The notes under the pieces were generated by a model. It saw only the letters and a program-made list of their open reading frames with translations. It ran no database searches and was not told the origin of the DNA. The position numbers and the translations under genes were made by a program. From Chloroflexota bacterium (GTDB taxonomy: Bacteria; Chloroflexota; Dehalococcoidia; JACQTR01), in the NCBI GenBank assembly GCA_016210705.1, contig JACQTR010000041.1, forward strand, positions 1-13,519: 13,519 nucleotides of DNA. The letters are read 5' to 3'. Positions 8,282-13,519 of the stretch are shown here, piece by piece. Numbering within the stretch: position 1 is the first letter of the stretch; each line of letters starts with the position of its first letter.

Positions 8282-8656
8282 ATGCCCGAGAAATACGAGC
8301 GAGAGATAGACGAGGTACTTCGCCAGATGAAATTCCAACCTCGACGTCGGAGGCCCTCTTTCCGCCTCTGGTTACGGCGAACGAGAGAGCGCTTTTCTCG
8401 CCTCAGACCCTCTTCTCCTGGCCAGCTAATGCTCATAAGCTTCGGCCTGGGAATAGCCGCTTTGTTCCTGCGCTCTTATTCTCCCCGCTGGGGGACGCCA
8501 CTGGGCACAATAGCCATCGTCCTTTTCATTCTTGCCTTCTTAACCTCTTTTATGCGTCCCGGATACCGGCCTCAAAAACGGTGGCGAGGCTATCTAGTGG
8601 ACGAGACACCGACACCTTGGTGGGAAAAGCTTTACCGCTGGCTTTATCGGGGGTGA
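8282..8656 (+). CDS. Small membrane protein with two helices, unknown function
   Basis: I do not recognise this 124-residue protein. Residues 1-45 are strongly basic and arginine-rich (an RRRR run at 21-24) and probably cytoplasmic. Two hydrophobic segments follow, at about 47-63 and 72-91, joined by a short loop with SPRWGTP. The C-terminal tail of about 30 residues is rich in Trp, Tyr and Arg (WRGY, PWWEKLYRWLYRG) and would return to the cytoplasm. A good ribosome site, AGGA at 8271-8274, sits seven bases before the ATG. It lies 15 bases after the GH18 gene and three bases before tldD, so it is part of the same transcript. No catalytic motif is visible. A scaffold or membrane-association role is possible but unsupported. 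Confidence 0.75.
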   Translation: MPEKYEREIDEVLRQMKFQPRRRRPSFRLWLRRTRERFSRLRPSSPGQLMLISFGLGIAALFLRSYSPRWGTPLGTIAIVLFILAFLTSFMRPGYRPQKRWRGYLVDETPTPWWEKLYRWLYRG

Positions 8657-8659
8657 TTT

Positions 8660-10030
8660 ATGGTCGGCGATTTGCGTGATCAAATAACAGAAGCCCTTAA
8701 AGGCCACCAAGGATATTATGTCGAGGTTCGGATAGAGGAGGGAGAGGCAACTCGCCTCAGCTATCGAGGACGAGAGCTGGAGGATGTAGGCCGAACCACC
8801 AGCCAGGGCGGTAATGTGCGCGCCCTGGTCGATGGAGGCTGGGGATTCGCCAGTTTCAATGACTTGGGAGATCTTCGAGAGCAGGTGGCATCGGCGGTAT
8901 CTCAAGCCCGACTGGTGGGAGGAGAAAGCTTTCGTCTGGCGGCCAGCGCATCTCAAGTCGACATCGTAGGCCCCACTTTGAAAAGTGACCCCCGGTTGAT
9001 TCCCTTGTCTGAAAAAAAGCGCCTCCTCGATGAATATAACGATGTTCTTTGGGCCACCCCACTTCTTCAAACCTCCACCATAGGCTACGGCGATGGCCGA
9101 CGGCGAATAATCTTCGCCAACTCCGAAGGCAGCTATATTGAGCAGAGCCGGGTGGATGTCACCCTGCGGGTGACCGCGGTGGCTCGGCGCAATGGCGATG
9201 TCCAGCAGGTGGGTATGAGCATCGGCAGCTTGGGGGACTTCGGAGTAGTAGAAGGCCTTCATGACGAAATCAAGGTCATGGCGGAGCGAGCAGTGGCCAT
9301 GCTGGACGCCCCAACTGCCAAGGGGGGCGAGTATACCGTGGTCCTCGACCCTATCTTAGCCGGCGTGTTCGTCCACGAGGCCTTCGGCCACCTCTCCGAG
9401 TCCGACTTCGTCTATGAGAACCCCAGTATGCGAGAGATCATGGTTCTAGGTAAGCGATTCGGCGGCCAGCATCTGAATATCGTGGATGGGGCGGCCATCC
9501 CCGACCTGCGGGGCAGCTTCCATTACGATGAGGAGGGAGTGCCCGCCGCCAGAACCTATCTTATTAGGGAAGGTGTGCTGGTAGGACGGCTCCACTCGCG
9601 GGAGACGGCGGCCAAGATGGGCGAGGCCCCCACCGGCAACGCCCGGGCCATCGACTATCGCCACCCACCCATCGTCCGCATGACCAACACCATCATCGAG
9701 CCGGGCAATGTCTCCTTTGAGGACATGATCAGCGACATCGAGGAGGGGATCTACGCCAAGAACTGGTACGGGGGAACCACCAGCATGGAGATGTTCACCT
9801 TCTCCGCCGGGGAGGCCTATATGATCCGACACGGCAAGGTGGCCGAGCTCCTGCGCCCGGTGATGCTCACCGGCAACGTCTTCCAGACCCTGGAGAACAT
9901 CGACGCCATCGGCAACGACCTGGATATGAACCAGGGCGGCGGCTGCGGCAAGGCGGGGCAGATGCCCCTGCCTGTCTCCAACGGCAGCCCCCACATACGG
10001 ATAAGGAAATGCGTGGTGGGAGGAAAGTAA
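8660..10030 (+). CDS. tldD: Metalloprotease TldD
   Basis: This 456-residue protein is about the usual length for the family. TldD and TldE form a heterodimeric zinc protease; in enterobacteria it trims the microcin B17 leader and degrades unfolded CcdA. The zinc motif HEAFGH is at 239-244, followed by LSESD. The C-terminal GGGCGKAGQ carries the conserved Cys429, the third expected metal ligand. The N-terminal domain shows a typical SYRGRELED and RALVDGGWGFASF arrangement. The 3' half, from about 9150, is markedly richer in GC, with almost all codons ending in G or C around 9600-9990, unlike the 5' half. The ATG is preceded by GGTGA overlapping the stop of the small membrane protein gene. Its partner tldE would normally follow directly but is separated by an AT-rich insert. 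The native substrate here is unknown. Confidence 0.95.
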   Translation: MVGDLRDQITEALKGHQGYYVEVRIEEGEATRLSYRGRELEDVGRTTSQGGNVRALVDGGWGFASFNDLGDLREQVASAVSQARLVGGESFRLAASASQVDIVGPTLKSDPRLIPLSEKKRLLDEYNDVLWATPLLQTSTIGYGDGRRRIIFANSEGSYIEQSRVDVTLRVTAVARRNGDVQQVGMSIGSLGDFGVVEGLHDEIKVMAERAVAMLDAPTAKGGEYTVVLDPILAGVFVHEAFGHLSESDFVYENPSMREIMVLGKRFGGQHLNIVDGAAIPDLRGSFHYDEEGVPAARTYLIREGVLVGRLHSRETAAKMGEAPTGNARAIDYRHPPIVRMTNTIIEPGNVSFEDMISDIEEGIYAKNWYGGTTSMEMFTFSAGEAYMIRHGKVAELLRPVMLTGNVFQTLENIDAIGNDLDMNQGGGCGKAGQMPLPVSNGSPHIRIRKCVVGGK

Positions 10031-10037
10031 CGAAGAC

Positions 10038-10701
10038 ATGTTGGAAATTATCGCCAATTTGAGACTATTTAACCGAAAGGAACGCTTCTTTTTGGTTGGA
10101 ATGGCCTTGGGGAACCCAAAATTCAAGCTTATTGAACAATTCCGAAACCAACTCAATGATAAACTTGGATTGTTTGTACCTGAAGATGCTTTTGCCGCCA
10201 TGGACTATCACCTCGACTGGATTTATGCCCAGTCTTTTTATGTCGCCTATCAGCGACAACGCAAACGAGCCGTATGAAAACTTCGATAAGCAAATAGAGG
10301 CAAATCAGCAAGATATAGATTTACTAGTTGCTTATCAGGACGAAAAGGTATGTCACTTAATAATGTTGGAAGCGAAAGGCGTGGGTGGATTTACAAACAG
10401 GCAACTAAACGACAAAGTAAAAAGATTGGGAAAAATCTTCGGTGAGGATGGCAAGAAATGGGAAGGTGTAATGCCACATTTTGTAATCTTAGCTCCTAAA
10501 CTACCAAAGGGGCTAAAACCCGAGGGATGGCCTACTTGGATTCCTCAATACCTTGAGAACTCATGGATGAAATTGTCCATACCGCCAGGGCTAAAAAGGA
10601 TTACTCGCTGTGACAAAGATGGAAATATGAGTGCGAACGGTAAATATTGGAAAGCGGTTAAGGAGAGGAAGAGCATAAGCGATGATCGAACAGCTTCTTA
10701 A
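10038..10701 (+). pseudogene. Frameshifted PD-(D/E)XK nuclease-like gene inserted between tldD and tldE
   Basis: Two overlapping frames together make one protein. The first frame (10038-10277) gives an N-terminal part with NRKERFFLVGMALGNP and AMDYHLDWIYAQSF. It then turns into a basic, unlikely tail from about 10250 and stops. The second frame, one base ahead, becomes protein-like from about 10250 (DNANEPYEN) and runs to the stop at 10699-10701. It holds QDIDLLVAY (Asp codon 10318) and HLIMLEAKG (Glu 10369, Lys 10375), the spacing of a PD-(D/E)XK active site, followed by PHFVILAP and PEGWPTWI. One extra base or two lost bases near 10245-10262 explain the break. No slippery homopolymer is present there. 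GC is near 40 percent, well below its neighbours. The 3' end overlaps tldE by 20 bases. Function was probably DNA cleavage or defence-related, but this is inferred from the fold only. A sequencing error is the main alternative. Confidence 0.75.
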
Positions 10702-11983
10702 CCTGGCCCAGCGCCACTGTGAGGCTGCCGAGGTCTTCTCCATAACCCAGGAGAGCACCCCGGTCCGCTTTGAGACCAACCGCCTCAAGGAGATCACCAC
10801 TCGCTCCTCCCAAGGGGTGGCCCTGCGCTTGATCAAAGACGGGCGCATTGGCTTCGCCGCCAGTTGGGGGGAGGTGTCGCCTCGGGCCCTGGTGGATATG
10901 GCCTTGGAGACCGCACCCTTGGGGGCAGCGGCCCACCTTGAGCTGCCATCCCTTCTGCCTTATCCCAGCGTGGAGATATATGATCCCGCCGATGTAGCGG
11001 TGGAGACTATGGTACAAATGGGCCAGTCCCTTATCGACCGTGTCCGGCAGAACACCCCCGACCTTCAGTGTGAGGCCCATATCGGCCAGACCAAGATGAC
11101 CGTTGACATCATCAATTCCCAGGGAGGCCGAGGCCACTACGAAAAAAGCGTTTTCGGCGTTGGCATAGAGGGAACGTTAATTCGCGGCACCGACATGCTC
11201 TTCGTCGGCGACAGTTTCAGTTCATGCCAGCCCATCCCCGATTTCGCCCCCATTGCCGAGACTACGCTGGAGCAATTAGAGTTGGCCAAAGAGACGACCA
11301 CCATAAAGAGCGGCCAATGGCCGGTGGTTTTCACCCCACGCGGCGTAGCCGGCGCCTTGCTCTCGCCATTGCTTATGGGCTTCAATGGCAAGATAGTGTG
11401 GCAAGGGGCTTCACCCCTCGTCAACAAATTGGGGCAGCGGTTATTCGATCCTCGGCTTAATCTTTGGGACGATGCCACTATTCCGCTTCGACCTGGTAGC
11501 CGACCCTGCGACGATGAGGGTGTACCCAGCCAACGAATCACCCTAATTGACCAGGGCGCAGTAGCTCACTTCCTTTACGACCTTCAAACGGCAGCCCTAT
11601 CAAACACCCAGAGCACAGGCAGCGCCAGCCGAGCCCTGACCAGTCTACCCTCTCCCGCCTCCAGCACCATCATCATGGGGGAGGGGGAAACCCCTTATGC
11701 CGATATGATAGCTAACTTAAAAGAGGGGTTAGTGGTGGAGGAGCTGATGGGCGCCGGCCAGGGCAACGTATTAGGGGGAGAGTTCAGCGGCAACGTACTT
11801 TTAGGTTACAAAGTAGAAGGTGGTAAGATAGTGGGTCGGGTGAAAGACACCATGGTCTCCGGCAACATCTATCAAGCTCTAGCCAATATAATCGCCATCG
11901 GGAAGGAATCCCTCTGGGTAGGAGGAGCTATCCGCCTCCCTGCTCTATGCCTGGGCCCCCTCATGGTGGCCAGCAAAGGATAA
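10682..11983 (+). CDS. tldE: TldE/PmbA, partner subunit of the TldD protease
   Basis: This 433-residue protein is the non-metal-binding paralogue of TldD that completes the TldD/E protease. The N-terminus MIEQLLNLAQRHCEAAEVF and the FETNRLKEITTRSSQGVALRLIKDGRIGFAA block match PmbA proteins. Residues about 200-330 include the central PVVFTPRGVAGALLSPL and SRPCDDEGVPSQR segments, and the end has VSGNIYQALANIIAIG. As expected for TldE, the HExxxH motif is absent. Codons in the first 450 bases are GC-rich, then return to the local average. The ATG at 10682 lies within the end of the inserted pseudogene; AGGA stretches upstream (10661-10669) are 12 or more bases away, so initiation may be weaker than in the original arrangement. 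The 3' end overlaps the convergent ROK gene by 39 bases. Confidence 0.94.
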   Translation: MIEQLLNLAQRHCEAAEVFSITQESTPVRFETNRLKEITTRSSQGVALRLIKDGRIGFAASWGEVSPRALVDMALETAPLGAAAHLELPSLLPYPSVEIYDPADVAVETMVQMGQSLIDRVRQNTPDLQCEAHIGQTKMTVDIINSQGGRGHYEKSVFGVGIEGTLIRGTDMLFVGDSFSSCQPIPDFAPIAETTLEQLELAKETTTIKSGQWPVVFTPRGVAGALLSPLLMGFNGKIVWQGASPLVNKLGQRLFDPRLNLWDDATIPLRPGSRPCDDEGVPSQRITLIDQGAVAHFLYDLQTAALSNTQSTGSASRALTSLPSPASSTIIMGEGETPYADMIANLKEGLVVEELMGAGQGNVLGGEFSGNVLLGYKVEGGKIVGRVKDTMVSGNIYQALANIIAIGKESLWVGGAIRLPALCLGPLMVASKG

Positions 11984-12937
11984 GCCCTCACCAGATAGGC
12001 TGTCCAAAATTAGGCAAGCAGCACCCCTTAGGCCGGCGTCGTCTCCCAGGGCCGAGGGCAAAATAGCCACTTGGCGAAAAGAGGGCATGGCCCGCTCCGC
12101 TACCACCCGCCGCACCGGATCCAGGAGCAGGTCGCCGGCCTGGATGGCCACCCCACCCCCAATGACCACTGCCTGGGGATTAAAAATATGTACCAAATTA
12201 ACCACCCCCACCCCCAAATAGCTACCTACAATCTCCAGGATTCCCCTAGCCAGACCATCGCCAGAGCGAGCGGCAGCTATCACCGTCTCCCCCACCACCC
12301 TTTTCCCTTGCAAGGCGCTTTTTGCCCCTCGCGCCAACCGCTCGTTGGCCCAACGAGCTATAGCCAACCCCGAGGCCAACATTTCTAAACAGCCCACATT
12401 GCCGCATTTGCACCGCGGTCCGGCAAGGTCTATGGTCATATGACCCGGCTCTGTAGCCAAACCCTGAGCTCCTAAAAGAAGTCGGCCCTCGATTATGACT
12501 CCACCCCCTATGCCCGTTCCCACCCCTAAATAAATCATATGTTGATAGCCTCGGCCAGCACCAAAACGGTGCTCGGCCAGAGCCGCCATATTAGCATCGT
12601 TGCCCACCAGAACTGGGAGGGAAAACTCCGCCTCCCATATCTCCCGTAATGGAGTGTTATCCCAGCCCTGGAGATTGGGTGGCTTAAAAAGCACCCCCGC
12701 CTCAGGGTCTACCGGTCCAGCGACCGCCGCCCCCAAACCGGCGATAGCATTCAAACCCACTTTGGCAGCCACCTGACGGATTTTGTCATTGATTCGTTTT
12801 AGAGTGTTTTCCTGACCTTCTTTAGTCCTGGTGAGCTCTGACGCCCGATGAAGGATCTTGCCATCAGCATCCACCACGGCAACCCTAAAACGGGTGCCTC
12901 CCAGGTCGATGGTCAGAATATAGGATTTATTAACCAC
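11945..12937 (-). CDS. ROK-family sugar kinase (glucokinase-like)
   Basis: This 330-residue cytoplasmic protein phosphorylates a hexose, probably glucose or an N-acetylated sugar, using ATP. The phosphate loop DLGGTRFR is at 11-18, and the sugar-binding and catalytic VGNDAN is at 111-116 with Asp114 as general base. The GVGTGIGGG loop lies at 138-146, and EPGH (163-166) is present. The ROK zinc motif CKCGNVGCLE spans 176-185, with His166, Cys176, Cys178 and Cys183 as expected ligands. No N-terminal helix-turn-helix is present, so it is a kinase rather than a ROK repressor. The GTG start at 12937 is set by a strong AGGAGG at 12942-12947, four bases away. The sugar specificity cannot be settled from the sequence. 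It stands apart from the plus-strand operon and probably has its own promoter. Confidence 0.92.
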   Translation of the reverse strand: MVNKSYILTIDLGGTRFRVAVVDADGKILHRASELTRTKEGQENTLKRINDKIRQVAAKVGLNAIAGLGAAVAGPVDPEAGVLFKPPNLQGWDNTPLREIWEAEFSLPVLVGNDANMAALAEHRFGAGRGYQHMIYLGVGTGIGGGVIIEGRLLLGAQGLATEPGHMTIDLAGPRCKCGNVGCLEMLASGLAIARWANERLARGAKSALQGKRVVGETVIAAARSGDGLARGILEIVGSYLGVGVVNLVHIFNPQAVVIGGGVAIQAGDLLLDPVRRVVAERAMPSFRQVAILPSALGDDAGLRGAACLILDSLSGEGLSFAGHHEGAQA

Positions 12938-12941
12938 AACC

Positions 12942-12947
12942 CCTCCT
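12942..12947 (-). promoter_or_regulatory. Ribosome binding site of the ROK kinase gene
   Basis: AGGAGG on the minus strand sits four bases before the GTG start at 12937. It decides in favour of this non-ATG start, which lies just ahead of the ATP-binding strand. Confidence 0.75.
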
Positions 12948-12955
12948 GCCCCGTT

Positions 12956-12984
12956 AGTATAATTGGCTTTAAGCTCGGAGACAA
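12956..12984 (-). promoter_or_regulatory. Probable sigma70-type promoter of the ROK kinase gene
   Basis: On the minus strand, TTGTCT (12979-12984) and TATACT (12956-12961) are separated by exactly 17 bases. The -10 box matches 5 of 6 consensus positions and the -35 box matches 4 of 6. Transcription would start near 12949, just before the AGGAGG ribosome site, giving a very short leader. A TTGACA at 12999-13004 lies too far upstream to pair with this -10 box. Confidence 0.6.
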
Positions 12985-13052
12985 TAAAAGTGGCGTTCTG
13001 TCAAATCTGTTGGTTCACTTCCATAAGCTGTCAAGAGGCTGATGGTCTAGGT

Positions 13053-13078
13053 AAAAAAACTAGCCCCCCGACCGGCTA
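13053..13078 (-). terminator. Probable intrinsic terminator after the GYD gene
   Basis: On the minus strand, TAGCC (13074-13078) and GGCTA (13061-13065) can form a five-base-pair stem around an eight-base loop. A run of seven T residues (complement of 13053-13059) follows one base later. It begins 37 bases after the GYD stop codon and would separate that transcript from the ROK gene downstream. The stem is short but GC-rich in its upper part. Confidence 0.6.
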
Positions 13079-13114
13079 AGGGACAGCGCTAGAACTAGTT
13101 AACACAGATAAAAC

Positions 13115-13408
13115 CTACGGCAAACGGCCTATAATAGGCTCGATGACCTCGGGGGGAAAGGCCTTAAGCGTTTCAGTGCGGACATTGCCTCGGGAGCCAA
13201 GAGCCAAGGCCGCCCCTAAGACCGCCTCGTCGCTGGGCCCCTCCGCGACCATGACGAAATCGTATCGGCCCATAGTTACGTAAAACCCCAACATCTTGCC
13301 GCCGCCGGCCTCAATGGCTTGCCGGCTCTGAGCTAGGCGCTGGGGGCTATCCTTGACATTGCGGATTCCCTGATCGGTCCAGTTGCCCATAATAATGTAA
13401 TACGGCAT
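13115..13408 (-). CDS. GYD domain protein
   Basis: This 97-residue soluble protein belongs to the GYD family, small ferredoxin-like-fold proteins of unclear function, perhaps ligand-binding or dimeric sensors. It opens with PYYIIMGNWTDQG, has a helix with KDSPQRL, then GGGKMLGFYVTMGRYDFVMVAEGP, which carries the name-giving G-x-YD turn (GRYD). It ends with the conserved GNVRTETLKAFP. The start at 13408 is chosen because MPYY begins the first strand and AAGGAG (13418-13423) lies nine bases upstream. An in-frame extension to 13450 would add 14 charged residues without a ribosome site and would run into the -10 box. It stands as a single gene with its own promoter and terminator. I can support the family but not a function. 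Confidence 0.88.
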   Translation of the reverse strand: MPYYIIMGNWTDQGIRNVKDSPQRLAQSRQAIEAGGGKMLGFYVTMGRYDFVMVAEGPSDEAVLGAALALGSRGNVRTETLKAFPPEVIEPIIGRLP

Positions 13409-13417
13409 GATCAAACT

Positions 13418-13423
13418 CTCCTT
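13418..13423 (-). promoter_or_regulatory. Ribosome binding site of the GYD gene
   Basis: AAGGAG on the minus strand lies nine bases before the ATG at 13408. It decides the start against the longer in-frame option. Confidence 0.75.
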
Positions 13424-13448
13424 TCTTTCCCTTAAGGCACTGCCAGGC

Positions 13449-13478
13449 ATTATACTCTCTCTGAGAGCACTATGTTAA
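13449..13478 (-). promoter_or_regulatory. Probable sigma70-type promoter of the GYD gene
   Basis: On the minus strand, TTAACA (13473-13478, 5 of 6 consensus) and a perfect TATAAT (13449-13454) are separated by 18 bases. Transcription would start near 13442, leaving a leader of about 34 bases that contains the AAGGAG site. The spacer contains a short CTCTC/GAGAG inverted repeat (13457-13467). Confidence 0.75.
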
Positions 13479-13482
13479 GCAT

Positions 13483-13510
13483 GTGTACTCGTCCAGTAGA
13501 TCCCGTACAC
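13483..13510. promoter_or_regulatory. Inverted repeat upstream of the GYD promoter, possible operator
   Basis: GTGTAC (13483-13488) and GTACAC (13505-13510) form a perfect six-base inverted repeat with a 16-base spacer, starting four bases upstream of the -35 box. The position suits a regulator site. On the plus strand it is followed by five T residues, so a weak terminator for some other transcript is an alternative. Arms this short can arise by chance. Confidence 0.3.
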
Positions 13511-13519
13511 TTTTTGCTC

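Noticed and set aside
8594..9262. Minus-strand open frame of 222 codons opposite the 5' part of tldD
   Set aside because: There is no recognisable domain or ribosome site, and it lies fully opposite conserved TldD sequence.
9446..10201. Long minus-strand open frame of 251 codons opposite the 3' half of tldD
   Set aside because: It mirrors the GC-rich codons of tldD, shows no family motif, and has low-complexity Gly/Val/Asp/His content. It is a shadow of a well-supported gene.
10240..10265. Programmed +1 frameshift in the nuclease-like gene
   Set aside because: No slippery codon run, in-frame stop at the shift point, or clear stimulatory structure is visible. A simple mutation or sequencing error is more likely.
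12999..13004. Perfect TTGACA on the minus strand as the -35 box of the ROK gene
   Set aside because: It lies 37 bases from the TATACT box, too far for one promoter, and no good -10 box is found at 16-18 bases.

Overview
The window looks like a bacterial chromosome fragment of moderate GC content, roughly 50 to 60 percent and higher in places. It most likely comes from the Chloroflexota, possibly a Dehalococcoidia-like lineage. This is an inference from three things: the gene order der-plsY-gpsA, the lineage-style variants of the PlsY and GpsA motifs, and the FAEG-type repeats at the end of a secreted protein. No rRNA, tRNA, CRISPR array or insertion sequence is visible.

Positions 1 to 11983 carry a tightly packed plus-strand block, probably one or a few operons because the genes overlap or nearly touch. 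It opens with the 3' part of der (ribosome-assembly GTPase). Next come plsY and gpsA, which together make sn-glycerol-3-phosphate and acylate it, the first steps of phospholipid synthesis. These are followed by a DPM1-type family 2 glycosyltransferase abutting a 957-residue YfhO-like polytopic membrane protein, a pair that plausibly builds and uses a lipid-linked sugar for cell-surface glycosylation. After that come a secreted GH18 (YaaH/SleL-like) glycosidase with four C-terminal repeats of about 100 residues, a small two-helix membrane protein, and the TldD/TldE metalloprotease pair.

The tldD-tldE pair is split by an AT-rich insert of about 650 bases. The insert carries a frameshifted PD-(D/E)XK nuclease-like gene. 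The tldD 3' half and tldE 5' part on either side have clearly higher GC and third-position GC than the rest of the window. Together these suggest that this stretch was acquired or replaced by recombination.

Positions 11945 to 13408 carry two minus-strand genes with their own signals. One is a ROK-family sugar kinase whose 3' end overlaps the end of tldE by 39 bases. The other is a small GYD-domain protein with a near-consensus promoter upstream and a probable intrinsic terminator after it. A second promoter-like pair precedes the ROK gene. The most notable items are the broken nuclease-like insert with its composition patch, the GT2/YfhO pair, and the repeat-bearing GH18 protein.
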